A stretch of DNA of 55,418 bases from Prauserella endophytica (GCF_005146945.1 NZ_SWMS01000009.1:206439-261856); one strand, 5' to 3'; shown: positions 34,720 through 43,252, numbered from the stretch's first letter. The notes: generated by a model not told the origin, from the sequence alone. Program-made: numbers and translations.

Positions 34720-34927
34720 GGGGCTCCTCGGGAACGCGGGATTCCGGGCCGATGCCACAGTGTTCCCGTGCGCGACTGCCGAGGGCAGGAGCCGCCTTCC
34801 GCTGGCAGGTCAGCGGGTTCACCCACATGAGCGGTTAGACGGTTGCCGCCCCGGGGCATCGGGCACTCGCTCAGTACCTGGATCCCCATCGGGTCAGTGA
34901 CAACGGCAACCGAGAGGAACCGTGATC

Positions 34928-35905
34928 ATGACCCACACCATGAGGCCGGACGATCTTGTCGACAGCACGGTCGTCGACCAGCGCGGAAGCAAGATCGGCA
35001 AGGTGGGCACCGTCTACCTCGCCGACGACACACACGAGCCCGAATGGGTCACGGTGCGGACCGGCATGTTCGGACAGAAGGAGAGCTTCGTGCCTCTCCG
35101 TGGCGCCAGCCTCGACTCCGACGGGCTCCACGTCCAGGTCGCGAAGGACAAGGTGTCCGACGCGCCGAGGATCGACGCCGACGGGCACCTCTCGCAGGAG
35201 GAGAGCGTCGAGCTCTACCGCTACTACGACCTGCCCGCGCCTCGTAGCACCATGGAGAACGCCCGCCGTGGCAAGGACGAGCGCCAGTCGATGGCAGGCA
35301 TGCAGGGCATGGGCACGCGCTCCGACACCGGGCTGTCCAACCAGTCGGGCCAGGCGCCCGAGTCCATGCCACAGACCGGCCCCAGCGGCAGGCACGCGGC
35401 CGCCCAGCAGACCGGGCAGGCGACCGGACAGACGACCGCGCGGTCCGGTCAGCAGGCCCAGGGCCAGCGCATGGCGGGCGCCGACAGCCTGCGCGGCCAG
35501 CAGCGGGACCGTTCGAGTGCCACCGCCGGCGAGACGATGACGCGCAGCGAGGAGCAGCTCAAGGTCTCCACCGAGCAGGTCGAGACCGGCCGCGTGCGCC
35601 TGCGTAAGCACGTCGTCACGGAGGAGCAGCGGGTGAGCGTGCCCGTCAGCCACGAGGAGGTGCGGATCGAGCGCGAGCCGATCACCGACGGCGTCCACGA
35701 CGGCAAGGCCAAGATCGGCGAGGAGGAGCAGGAGGTCGTCCTGCACGCCGAGCGCCCCGTCGTGAAGAAGGAGACGGTGCCGGTGGAGCGTGTGCGCATC
35801 GGCACCGAGCAGGTCACCGAGGAGCAGACCATCACCGACGAGGTCCGCAAGGAGCAGATCGAGGTCGACGACGACTCCGCCAAGAAGGACCGCCGGCAGC
35901 ACTGA
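34928..35905 (+). CDS. PRC-barrel and DUF2382 (YsnF/AvaK) domain protein
   Basis: A 325-residue soluble protein. Residues about 5-80 are a PRC-barrel (DSTVVDQRGSKIGKVGTVYLADD, then EWVTVRTGMFG). Residues about 100-195 are a Gln/Gly/Ser-rich disordered linker. Residues about 205-310 are a DUF2382 domain (STEQVETGRVRLRKHV, VPVSHEEVRIERE, EVVLHAERPVVKKETVPVERVRIG) of alternating Val/Arg/Glu. Proteins of this architecture are general-stress proteins in many bacteria; no enzymatic role is known. AGAGG at 34913 precedes ATG 34928; GTG 34922 is the alternative. A strong hairpin follows at 35920. Confidence 0.9.
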   Translation: MTHTMRPDDLVDSTVVDQRGSKIGKVGTVYLADDTHEPEWVTVRTGMFGQKESFVPLRGASLDSDGLHVQVAKDKVSDAPRIDADGHLSQEESVELYRYYDLPAPRSTMENARRGKDERQSMAGMQGMGTRSDTGLSNQSGQAPESMPQTGPSGRHAAAQQTGQATGQTTARSGQQAQGQRMAGADSLRGQQRDRSSATAGETMTRSEEQLKVSTEQVETGRVRLRKHVVTEEQRVSVPVSHEEVRIEREPITDGVHDGKAKIGEEEQEVVLHAERPVVKKETVPVERVRIGTEQVTEEQTITDEVRKEQIEVDDDSAKKDRRQH

Positions 35906-35919
35906 GGTCCGCGTCCTCG

Positions 35920-35947
35920 ACGGTGCACGGCCCCGGCCGTGCACCGT
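35920..35947 (+). terminator. Strong hairpin terminator
   Basis: ACGGTGCACGGCC and GGCCGTGCACCGT form a perfect 13-bp stem with a two-base gap. It starts 14 bp behind the PRC/DUF2382 stop codon, and no T-run follows. Confidence 0.8.
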
Positions 35948-35997
35948 GCGCCTAGGCTGCCGTTGACGGTACGACAACCTGGCGTGAGAGGACACGG

Positions 35998-37626
35998 ATG
36001 CTGGACTTGCTGCTGCGTGACGTGCGGGCGCTGACCCTGACCGGCGACCGGCCCCGCGCGCACACGGTCGGCGTGCTGAACGGACGAATCGTCGGGGTGG
36101 ACGAGGAGGTCGAGGGGCTGACCGCGCGGCACGTCGTCGATGGCGACGGCGCCGTGCTCACGCCCGGCTTCGCCGACGCGCACAACCACATGGTGTGGTT
36201 CGGCCTTTCGCTGGCGGAGCTGGACCTTTCGGTCTGCCGCACGCCGGAGGAGGTCTACGACGCGGTCGCGGCGCGGGCGGCGAACCTGCCGTCCAACGGC
36301 TGGGTCATCGGCTCCGGCTACGACGACTTCGTGCTCGGCGGGCATCCCGACCGCGCCGCGCTCGACCGGGCCGGTGGCGGCAGGCCGGTGTGGCTGAAGC
36401 ACCGTTCGGCGCACATGTGCGTTGCGAGCAGTGCCATCCTCGCGCAGGCCGGGGTGCTGGACGGCTCCGCGACGGTGCCCGAGGGCGGCGTCGTGGAGCT
36501 CGACGACGACGGCGCGCCGACGGGCCTGCTCGCCGAGCAGGCGCAGCAGCTGGTCGACGCGCTCGTGAAGCCGTACCCCGTCGAGGAGCTGGTGGAGGCT
36601 ATCGACCGGGCGGCGCGCGTCTACGTCGCCGAGGGCCTCACCCACGTCACCGAGGCCGGGATCGGTGGTGGCTGGATCGGGCACAGCCCGGCGGAGGCCG
36701 CGGCCTACCAGGTGGCGCGACAGCGCGGGCTCCTGCCGCTGCGGGTGGAGCTCATGCCCGCCAGCGAGGTGCTGCACCCGCTGCACGGCGACGCCTTCGG
36801 CCTCGATCTGGGTCTGCGCACGGGTTTCGGCGACGACTTCCTGCGCATCGGGCCGATGAAGATCTTCACCGACGGCGCGCTGTCGAGCCGCACCGCCGCG
36901 GTCACGGAGCCGTTCTGCGGGCACGGCGGGCTGGGCGTGCTCGGCGACGACCCCGACGTGCTGCGCGAACGCATGCTCGCCGCGCACAGGGGTGGCTGGC
37001 GCATCGCCGCGCACGCGATCGGGGACCGCGCGATCGACCTCACGCTCGACACCTTCGAGGAGGCCCAGCGCGTGCTGCCGAGGCCCGGCGTGCGGCACCG
37101 CATCGAGCACGCCGCGATGGTGCGTCCCGAGCAGCTCGCGAGGATGGCCGCGCTCGACGTCGTCCCGGTGCCGCAGGCCCGGTTCCTGTACGAGATCGGC
37201 GACACGATGGCCGAGGCGATCGGCGAGGACCGGGTGCCGTGGCTCTACCGGCACAAGTCCTTTGTGGACGTCGGGCTGCGGGTGCCCGGCAGCTCCGACC
37301 GGCCGTGCGTTTCGGCCGGAGCGCCGCTGCTCGGTATCCGCTCGATGGTCGAGCGCACCACCAAGGCCGGTGCGGTCCTGAGCGCCGACGAGCGGGTGGA
37401 CGCCGAGGAGGCGCTGCGGGCATACACCCTCCATTCGGCCTACGCGGCCGGTCAGGAGCACGAGCGAGGCCACCTCGCGGCGGGAGCGTTCGCGGACATG
37501 GTGCTCCTCGATGACGACCCCACCACCGTGCCCAGCGAGCGGATCGGCGACATCGGCGTGCTGGCGACGTTCGTCGCGGGCCGCGCCGTGCACGGGGCGG
37601 AGAAGTTCGGGAACGCGCCGAGCTGA
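35998..37626 (+). CDS. Metal-dependent amidohydrolase (YtcJ-like, amidohydrolase 3)
   Basis: A 542-residue TIM-barrel hydrolase. Metal-binding residues are visible in FADAHNHMV (HxH), in FTDGALSSRTA, in AAHAIGDRAIDLTL and in HRIEHAAMVRPEQL. The C-terminal beta-sandwich ends in GAFADMVLLDDDPTTVP. The family hydrolyses amide and ester bonds in cyclic or N-acyl compounds; the substrate here is unknown. ATG 35998 has GAGAGGACACGG upstream. Its stop lies 4 bp from the convergent sialidase stop. Confidence 0.9.
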   Translation: MLDLLLRDVRALTLTGDRPRAHTVGVLNGRIVGVDEEVEGLTARHVVDGDGAVLTPGFADAHNHMVWFGLSLAELDLSVCRTPEEVYDAVAARAANLPSNGWVIGSGYDDFVLGGHPDRAALDRAGGGRPVWLKHRSAHMCVASSAILAQAGVLDGSATVPEGGVVELDDDGAPTGLLAEQAQQLVDALVKPYPVEELVEAIDRAARVYVAEGLTHVTEAGIGGGWIGHSPAEAAAYQVARQRGLLPLRVELMPASEVLHPLHGDAFGLDLGLRTGFGDDFLRIGPMKIFTDGALSSRTAAVTEPFCGHGGLGVLGDDPDVLRERMLAAHRGGWRIAAHAIGDRAIDLTLDTFEEAQRVLPRPGVRHRIEHAAMVRPEQLARMAALDVVPVPQARFLYEIGDTMAEAIGEDRVPWLYRHKSFVDVGLRVPGSSDRPCVSAGAPLLGIRSMVERTTKAGAVLSADERVDAEEALRAYTLHSAYAAGQEHERGHLAAGAFADMVLLDDDPTTVPSERIGDIGVLATFVAGRAVHGAEKFGNAPS

Positions 37627-37629
37627 GCG

Positions 37630-38802
37630 TCAGGGAAGCGGGATCGGCAGCCGCTCGAAGGCGATCGTCTCGTAGCTGCCGCCGATCCCGGTCTCGTAGA
37701 GCAGGCCGACGGTGCGCGCGTCGAGCTGCACCAGATCGGAGTACGCGGCGGGCGCGTCGGACACGGTGTGCGCCGTCCGCCACGTGCGGCCCCGGTCGTC
37801 GCTGACCCGGACACTCATCGCGCGACGAGCGTCCGGATCGGACGGTCCGGCGAACAGCAGCACGTCACCCCTGGACGTCTGCAACACGCTGCCCTGCACG
37901 CGAGGGCCCGCGAGCCCGGGCTGCTCGCGGTAGGGCGCGTCGAGCGTCTCGCCGCCGTCGCTGCTGTAGGCGTCGAGGCGATGTGCGGGCGATTCGCCCT
38001 GGTCGCGGCTGTTGAAGTACAGCCTGCCGTCGGGCAGTTCGGCGACGGTGGTCTCGTTGGCGGCGATCCAGCCGTCGGTGCGGGTGTCGGTGAAGCCGAT
38101 GCGCCACGTGTGCCCGCCGTCGTCGCTGAGCAGGCAGTGCCCGCCGTAGTACTTCGCCTCGGCCCCGGTGTCGGGTGAGCCCGCCTGCGGCGAGGCGGAG
38201 TGGTTGGCGGGCACCACGATGCGGCCCACGTGCTTGCCGTGCCGCAGCTGGATGGCGTGGCAGGGGCCGGTGGCGTACCAGCGCCAGCCGGGTTCCTTCG
38301 CCTCCGCCGTGATCTCCCTCGCCGGGGAGAACGTGTGCCCGTCATCGGTGCTGCGCTGCACGAACACCCTTCTGGTGTCCTCTTCGGACACCGTGCCCTC
38401 CATGATCTCCCGTTCGGTCACGCGGCCGTTGCGGGTGGTGAGCAGGACGATCTCGCCATTGCTCAGCACGACCGGGGCCGGGTTGCCCGCGGTGGCGTCG
38501 CCATTGCTCGACACCACGGAGAGCGGCCCCCACGTGCGCCCGCCGTCGGCGGAGCGGCGCAGCACCACCTCGATCGCACCGGTGTCGCCTGCCGACTCGA
38601 CGCGACCCTCCGCGAACGCGAGCAGTTCGCCGGAGGTCGTGCGGACGAGCGCGGGGATGCGAAAGGTGTGGTAGCCCTCGGTGCCCGACGTGAACGGCAC
38701 CGACGCGGCGCGGGTCGCCGCGGTGGCGGATGGTGCAAGCGCGAGGCCGGCCACGGTGGCTCCGGCGAGGGAGAGGGCGGTGCGGCGGGATACGGCGGGC
38801 AT
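37630..38802 (-). CDS. Secreted exo-alpha-sialidase (neuraminidase, GH33-like)
   Basis: A 390-residue enzyme with a twin-arginine signal (SRRTALSLAGATVAG, ending in ATA-type cleavage). It carries the FRIP motif (YHTFRIPAL, residues about 44-52) that holds the first catalytic Arg, a candidate catalytic Asp/Glu in AFAEGRVES, and five Asp-boxes: SADGGRTWG, STDDGHTFS, SDDGGHTWR, SSDGGETLD and SDDRGRTWR. It would release terminal sialic acid from extracellular glycans. It is divergent from a SIS-domain gene, with a 14-bp palindrome between them, suggesting joint regulation. Confidence 0.9.
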   Translation of the reverse strand: MPAVSRRTALSLAGATVAGLALAPSATAATRAASVPFTSGTEGYHTFRIPALVRTTSGELLAFAEGRVESAGDTGAIEVVLRRSADGGRTWGPLSVVSSNGDATAGNPAPVVLSNGEIVLLTTRNGRVTEREIMEGTVSEEDTRRVFVQRSTDDGHTFSPAREITAEAKEPGWRWYATGPCHAIQLRHGKHVGRIVVPANHSASPQAGSPDTGAEAKYYGGHCLLSDDGGHTWRIGFTDTRTDGWIAANETTVAELPDGRLYFNSRDQGESPAHRLDAYSSDGGETLDAPYREQPGLAGPRVQGSVLQTSRGDVLLFAGPSDPDARRAMSVRVSDDRGRTWRTAHTVSDAPAAYSDLVQLDARTVGLLYETGIGGSYETIAFERLPIPLP

Positions 38803-38837
38803 CGACAGCCTCCTTGCTGCGGGGCGAGGAGCTAGAC

Positions 38838-38851
38838 ATAGGACGTCCTAT
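38838..38851. promoter_or_regulatory. 14-bp palindromic operator candidate
   Basis: ATAGGACGTCCTAT is a perfect palindrome 35 bp upstream of the sialidase start and 106 bp from the SIS-gene start. The form resembles operators of GntR-family regulators of sugar catabolism; the regulator is not in the window. Confidence 0.55.
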
Positions 38852-38957
38852 CTAGGAACCTAGAGTGGTTCGCGGACGGTGGTCAAGATCCGAATTGGTC
38901 TCGACGAATGGCGTCGGCGAGCTCTAGCGTGGCCAGGCGATCGAAGGAGGCGCCAGC

Positions 38958-39674
38958 ATGCGGGAGGACGTTCGCGCGCTGCTCGACGGGCTCGACGCGC
39001 AGCACGGGGACATCGAACGGGCGGCGACCCTGGTGCTCGAAGCCGTGGCGGGCGACGGCCTCGTCTACGCCGCCGGTGCCGGGCATTCCCTGGCGATGGT
39101 GTGCGAGACGTTCTACCGCGCGGGCGGGCTCGCCGCGGTCCGGCCGCTGTGGGATCCGCAGGTGCTGCCGCTGATGGGGGCGCTGCGCAGCTCGGGCGCG
39201 GAGCGGGAGCCGGGGCGCGGGCGGGCGTTGATCGAGGCGACGGCGCCGACGCCCGCCGACGTGGTGGTCGTGTTCTCGACGAGCGGACGCAACCCATACC
39301 CGGTGGAGATCGCGCAGACGGCGCTGGCGAGGGGCGTCCCGGTGATCGCGGTGACGTCGCTGGCGGCATCGGCACAGGCGAGCGACCGGTCCGGCACGCG
39401 GCTCTCCGACCACGCGACGGTGGTGCTCGACACCGGGGTGCCGCCGGGCGACGTGGTGCATCCGGCTGCCTCACCTCGGACGGCGGCGGTGTCGACGATC
39501 CTCGGCGCGTACCTGTGGTCGGCGTTGCTCGCGGCTCTCGACGGGCTCGCCGAGGAAAGGGGCGTGGTGCTGCCGCTGTGGACGAGCGCGAACGTGCCTG
39601 GTGGCGACGAGCGCAACGCGGAGCTGGTCGCCCGGTATGCGGACCGGATTCCGGAGCTGAACCTCGGGCTCTAG
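38958..39674 (+). CDS. SIS domain sugar isomerase-like protein
   Basis: A 238-residue protein with one SIS phosphosugar-binding domain (GDGLVYAAGAGHS near residue 32, VVVVFSTSGRNPYPVEIA near residue 110, DVVHPAASPRTAAVST near residue 180). It fits the group annotated as sugar isomerase domain or DUF2529. Such proteins bind or isomerise amino-sugar phosphates. GGAGG lies 9 bp before ATG 38958. Together with the divergent sialidase it may belong to amino-sugar or sialic-acid use, but N-acetylneuraminate lyase and kinase genes are not present in the window. Confidence 0.85.
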   Translation: MREDVRALLDGLDAQHGDIERAATLVLEAVAGDGLVYAAGAGHSLAMVCETFYRAGGLAAVRPLWDPQVLPLMGALRSSGAEREPGRGRALIEATAPTPADVVVVFSTSGRNPYPVEIAQTALARGVPVIAVTSLAASAQASDRSGTRLSDHATVVLDTGVPPGDVVHPAASPRTAAVSTILGAYLWSALLAALDGLAEERGVVLPLWTSANVPGGDERNAELVARYADRIPELNLGL

Positions 39675-39676
39675 CC

Positions 39677-39802
39677 GCCGTCGGGAACGGGCGACTCGCC
39701 GTCGGGAGCGGGGGACTCGCGGTCGGGAGCGGGGGACTCGCGGTCGGGAGCGGGGGACTCGCGGTCGGGAGCGGGGGACTCGCGGTCGGGAGCGGGGGAC
39801 TC
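39677..39802 (+). repeat. 21-bp repeat array, six units
   Basis: Six exact-period 21-bp units start at 39677, 39698, 39719, 39740, 39761 and 39782; the last four are identical (GCGGTCGGGAGCGGGGGACTC). The array starts 3 bp behind the SIS-gene stop. The unit matches the one at 229-354. A frame through it encodes VGSGGLA repeats, but no gene is supported. Confidence 0.9.
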
Positions 39803-39853
39803 GCGATGAGTTTGCGCGGTTCCGTCTGTCTGTACTCCTGACGGAGGTGGGCG

Positions 39854-40411
39854 ATGGGCGACGGGTTGGACCTGCTCGAACGGGCGATCGGCTACACACT
39901 CGGGAGCCTGCGCCTGGTCAGCCTCGATGCGCTGCCCCGGGCGACACCGTGCCGGCTCTGGGACCTCGGCGACCTGCTCGGGCACCTGGACGACTCGCTG
40001 CTCGCGTTGTCCGAGGCCGCGGACCTCGGCGTCGTCGCGCTCGATCCGCCCGGCCGAGCCCACCCTGCCGACCTCGTGGGCGCGCTGCGCGAGCGGGCCT
40101 GTCACCTCATGGGTGAGTGGACCGCCACCGGGGGCGCGGGCACGATCTCCGTCGCGGGCAGTCCGCTGCCCGGCGACCTCGTCGCGGGTGCCGGTGCAAT
40201 CGAGGTCGCCGTGCATGGCTGGGACGTCGCCCGCGCCTGCGACACGGACCGGCCCATCCCGCGAGCCCTCGCGCGCGAGCTGCTGGAGCTCTCGCCGCTG
40301 TTCGTCAGCGGTGCCGACCGGCCCGCGCGGTTCGCCGCGCCGGTCGCGGTCTCACCGCTGGCCGGCGCCTGCGACCGGCTGTTGGCCTTCCTCGGCCGAG
40401 ACCCCGGCTGA
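39854..40411 (+). CDS. TIGR03086-type metal-binding protein (maleylpyruvate isomerase N-terminal fold)
   Basis: A 185-residue four-helix DinB/MDMPI-like protein. The segments CRLWDLGDLLGHLDDSLLAL (metal-ligand His), the mid-protein AVHGWDVARACDTD (second His and Asp) and PLFVSGADRPARFAAPV are characteristic of the TIGR03086 family. Relatives use a metal with mycothiol, though no reaction has been shown for this group. GGAGG lies 6 bp before ATG 39854. The last 60 bp overlap the 3' end of the convergent sigma-factor gene. Confidence 0.9.
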   Translation: MGDGLDLLERAIGYTLGSLRLVSLDALPRATPCRLWDLGDLLGHLDDSLLALSEAADLGVVALDPPGRAHPADLVGALRERACHLMGEWTATGGAGTISVAGSPLPGDLVAGAGAIEVAVHGWDVARACDTDRPIPRALARELLELSPLFVSGADRPARFAAPVAVSPLAGACDRLLAFLGRDPG

Positions 40412-41386
40412 CGGGTGCGTGAGCGGCAGGCCGAACAGCTCGAACAGCCGCGTGTCCATGAAGTTGGCGACGTGGCTGATCCCGCCGCGGGTCAGCGTGA
40501 GCACCTGCAGCGTGAAGGCGCGGAAGTCACCGCTCTCGGGGTCCCGCAGGTACTGGGCGAACGCGGGCTGCCCGTTGGCCTCGACCGGCACCATGAGCAC
40601 GCCACCCGGGCGGGCCGGGCAGCGCTCGGCCAGGTGCGTGCCCACGTCGGTGGCGCCGGAATACCAGGACGCGAAGGGCGGCATCTCCCACACGATGTCG
40701 GCGGTGAACAGCTCGACGAGCGCGGTGACGTCCTTGCGCTCGAACGCGTCGACGTACTTCTCGAGCAGCTCGCGTTGCTCCGCCGCGGCCGGCTCCTCGA
40801 CGTCGTCCGGCGTCGGTGACGCCTGCGCGAGCTGGGCGCGGGCCCGCTGCAGGATGCTGTTGACGGCCGTGGTGGTGACGCCGACGGCCTCGGCGACCTC
40901 GGCCGCCCGCCACTTGAGCACGTCGCGCAGGATCAGGACCGCCCGCTGCCGGGGTGGCAGGTGCTGCAGCGCCGCGACGAGTGCGAGGCGGATGCTCTCC
41001 CGCTCGGTGACGATCGTGGCGGGGTCGCTCTGCGCGGTGCCCGCCAGCGCGTCGGGGATCGGCTCCAACCACGGAACCTCCGGCCGGTCGGCGAGGTCGT
41101 CGCCGGGATCGGCGCTGCCGCCGCCGAGCCCGGTGGGCATGGGGCGTTTGCTCCTGCTCTCCAGCGCCGTCAGGCACGCCGTGGTGGCGATGCGGTGCAG
41201 CCAGGTGCGCAGCGACGAGCGGCCCTCGAACCTGTCGTAGGCCCGCCAGGCGCGCAGGTACGTCTCCTGCACCAGATCCTCGGCGTCGTGTGCCGAGCCG
41301 AGCATGCGGTAGCAGTGCGCGAGCAGCTCCCGCCGGAACGGATCCGCCTGGCGCAGGAACTCGTCGTCCACCTTGGTGTGCGGCAT
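40352..41386 (-). CDS. ECF sigma factor with SnoaL-like C-terminal domain (SigG/TIGR02960 type)
   Basis: A sigma factor of about 344 residues. Sigma region 2 is at residues about 10-80 (PFRRELLAHCYRMLGSAHDAEDLVQETYLRAW), region 4 at about 130-190 (HLPPRQRAVLILRDVLKWRAAEVAEAVGVTTTAVNSILQRAR). Residues about 215-330 form a SnoaL/NTF2-like domain (DAFERKDVTALVELFTADIVWEMPPF), which regulates activity in this class in place of a classical anti-sigma factor. ATG 41386 is preceded by AAAGGG at 8 bp; longer starts at 41419 or 41434 are possible. No anti-sigma gene is adjacent, as expected. Confidence 0.9.
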   Translation of the reverse strand: MPHTKVDDEFLRQADPFRRELLAHCYRMLGSAHDAEDLVQETYLRAWRAYDRFEGRSSLRTWLHRIATTACLTALESRSKRPMPTGLGGGSADPGDDLADRPEVPWLEPIPDALAGTAQSDPATIVTERESIRLALVAALQHLPPRQRAVLILRDVLKWRAAEVAEAVGVTTTAVNSILQRARAQLAQASPTPDDVEEPAAAEQRELLEKYVDAFERKDVTALVELFTADIVWEMPPFASWYSGATDVGTHLAERCPARPGGVLMVPVEANGQPAFAQYLRDPESGDFRAFTLQVLTLTRGGISHVANFMDTRLFELFGLPLTHPSAGVSAEEGQQPVAGAGQR

Positions 41387-41490
41387 GGCCGTGCCCTTTC
41401 GCTGCATCGAGGTCCTCATCCTGACAGACCCCACCGACAGGAAGAACTAATCGCGAGGGCCGTCGATGAGCTCGGGCTCGCCATCCGACC

Positions 41491-41553
41491 CATCCGCAGT
41501 GAAGGCCACCTTCACTGCGTTGGGCGCAGGCATGGTGGCCTTCACTGCAGATG
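41491..41553. repeat. Dispersed hairpin element, copy 4
   Basis: GCAGTGAAGGCCACC and its complement flank a mismatched centre, with outer CATC/GATG pairs. It lies 3 bp behind the stop of the aldo/keto reductase gene. Confidence 0.88.
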
Positions 41554-41555
41554 GG

Positions 41556-42389
41556 CTACAGCATTTCGAGGGGTTCCGGGCGGGTCGGCGGGGGGAAGCG
41601 GGTGTCCAGGGCCGAGAGGTCCTCCTGCGTGAGGCGCACCTCGAGGGCCGCCGCGTTCTGCTCCACGTGCTCGCGGGTCGCCGCCTTCGGGATCGCGCAC
41701 ACCCCCGGCTGGTGGAGCACCCACGCGATCGCGATCTGCGCGGGCGTCGCGCCGTGCCGCTCCGCGACCTCGGCGAGCACCCGGTCACGCAACAGCCTGC
41801 CCTGCTCGATCGGCGAGTACGCCATCACCGGTACCCCGCGCTCCCGGCACCAGGGCAGCAGGTCGAACTCCGGGCCGCGCCGCGTGAGGTTGTAGAGCAC
41901 CTGGTCGGTCACCACGTGCTCACCGCACGGCGTCCGCCACGTCTCGCGCAGGTCGTCGCGGTCGAAGTTGCTGACCCCGTAGTGCCGGATCTTGCCGTCC
42001 GCGCGGAGCCGTTCCAGCGCCCGCAGCGTCTCCGCCAGCGGGTGCCCGCCGCGCCAGTGCAGCAGGTACAGGTCGAGCCGGTCGGTGCCGAGGCGGCGAA
42101 GGCTGCGCTCGCACGCCTCGATCGTGCCGCGCAGGCTCGCGTTGTGCGGCAGGACCTTGCTCACCAGGAACGTCTCGTCGCGGCGGCCCGCGATCGCCTC
42201 GGCGACGACCTCCTCGGCCCCGCCGTCGCCGTACATCTCCGCGGTGTCGATGAGGGTGAGGCCGAGGTCGAGGCCCGCTCGCAGGGCCTCGACCTCGGCC
42301 TCCCGGTCACGTCCGCGTTCACCCATGTGCCAGGTGCCCTGACCGAGGACGGGCAGCCGGTCGCCGGGGCCGAGCCGGAGATAGCGCAT
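41556..42389 (-). CDS. Aldo/keto reductase
   Basis: A 277-residue NADPH-dependent TIM-barrel oxidoreductase. The catalytic tetrad is visible: Asp and Tyr in LIDTAEMYGDG, Lys in FLVSKVLP, His in YLLHWRG. Cofactor-binding segments AIPKAATREHVEQN and HYGVSNF are also present. It is the last gene of the minus-strand catabolic cluster, 14 bp after the oxidoreductase gene and followed by hairpin copy 4. In this context it could reduce or oxidise a sugar or tetrulose intermediate (inference). Confidence 0.92.
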   Translation of the reverse strand: MRYLRLGPGDRLPVLGQGTWHMGERGRDREAEVEALRAGLDLGLTLIDTAEMYGDGGAEEVVAEAIAGRRDETFLVSKVLPHNASLRGTIEACERSLRRLGTDRLDLYLLHWRGGHPLAETLRALERLRADGKIRHYGVSNFDRDDLRETWRTPCGEHVVTDQVLYNLTRRGPEFDLLPWCRERGVPVMAYSPIEQGRLLRDRVLAEVAERHGATPAQIAIAWVLHQPGVCAIPKAATREHVEQNAAALEVRLTQEDLSALDTRFPPPTRPEPLEML

Positions 42390-42403
42390 GGCCCCATTGT
42401 GGG

Positions 42404-43252
42404 TCAGGAGCGCTTCACCGCGTCGATCTTGAGCATCCGCGCGATCACCTTGTCGAGCTCGCTGTCGTCGAAGATCTTCTTCCAGTCGTCCTTGACGATC
42501 GTCTCGCGCCCGTAGTCCATCGCGATGAGGCACGCGTCGGAGAACGGGTTCGACCCGCGCAGGGTGTTGGTGAGCGCCACCTGCACGTGGCCGAGCAGCA
42601 TCGCGCGCGCGGCGGACTCGGGGACGCCGACGGTGTGCACCGTCTCGTGCAGGGCCTCGTTGAGCAGCGAGCCCACCATGCAGGCCACCGTCTCCACCAG
42701 CGTGGGCTCCAGCACCGCGAGCTGCTTCACGGTCACCCAGTGGACGTCCACCACGGGCGCGTACATCACGCGAATGACGTCGTCGGCGAGCTTGCGCGCG
42801 GTCTCGTTGTCCGACTCGAACGCGGCGACCACCTCCTGCGGCGCCGCGATGCCGCCGAACGTGTCTGCGTACTCCTCCTTCGTGGTGCGCTCGAGGAACA
42901 CCGAAGGGTGGCACGGGTGTGCCACGGCGTACTCGATGTCGTCGCGCTTGTGCAGCAGGCCCGCGTACGCCGCCGCCGGGTCCAGGGTCAGCACGATCGC
43001 GCCCGGCTTCAGCTCCGGCACGAGCGCCTCGGAAACCTTGCCCAGCACGACGTCCGGCACTGCGAGGATCACGACGTCGCTCTCGCGCGCGGCCTCGGCC
43101 GAGTCGGCGAGCTCGCGATCCTGGCTCCGCAGCAGTTCCTGCCCCTTGGGCGAGTTCTCGCTGTAGAGCACCCGGTAGTCGCTCTTCGCGAGGTTGTTGG
43201 AGACGCGCTGGCCCATCTTGCCGCCGGCGCCGACAACGGTGACCGTGGTCAT
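42404..43252 (-). CDS. PGDH_C-type NAD(P)-dependent oxidoreductase, ApnO-like (D-apionate oxidoisomerase candidate)
   Basis: A 282-residue Rossmann-fold oxidoreductase with a phosphogluconate-dehydrogenase-like C-terminal domain. Features are VVGAGGKMGQRV at the N-terminus, NNLAKSDYRV, VAHPCHPSVF (about residue 130), TVKQLAVLEPTLVETV and NPFSDACLIAMDYGRE near the end, plus DDWKKIF. This pattern is what I remember for D-apionate oxidoisomerase and its relatives. Start 43252 overlaps the preceding gene by 4 bp (ATGA) with AAGGAG inside its end, so translation is coupled. In the cluster it would act on the imported sugar acid; the exact substrate is inference. Confidence 0.75.
   Translation of the reverse strand: MTTVTVVGAGGKMGQRVSNNLAKSDYRVLYSENSPKGQELLRSQDRELADSAEAARESDVVILAVPDVVLGKVSEALVPELKPGAIVLTLDPAAAYAGLLHKRDDIEYAVAHPCHPSVFLERTTKEEYADTFGGIAAPQEVVAAFESDNETARKLADDVIRVMYAPVVDVHWVTVKQLAVLEPTLVETVACMVGSLLNEALHETVHTVGVPESAARAMLLGHVQVALTNTLRGSNPFSDACLIAMDYGRETIVKDDWKKIFDDSELDKVIARMLKIDAVKRS

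Noticed and set aside
39677-39802. Possible CRISPR array or minisatellite gene
   Set aside because: Units are contiguous 21-bp tandem repeats without spacers and no cas gene is in the window; the glycine-rich frame lacks a start and continues into the next gene.
41556-42914. Longer version of the aldo/keto reductase with an N-terminal extension
   Set aside because: The extension reads antiparallel to good codons of the neighbouring oxidoreductase in another frame; the ATG at 42389 gives the normal family N-terminus.
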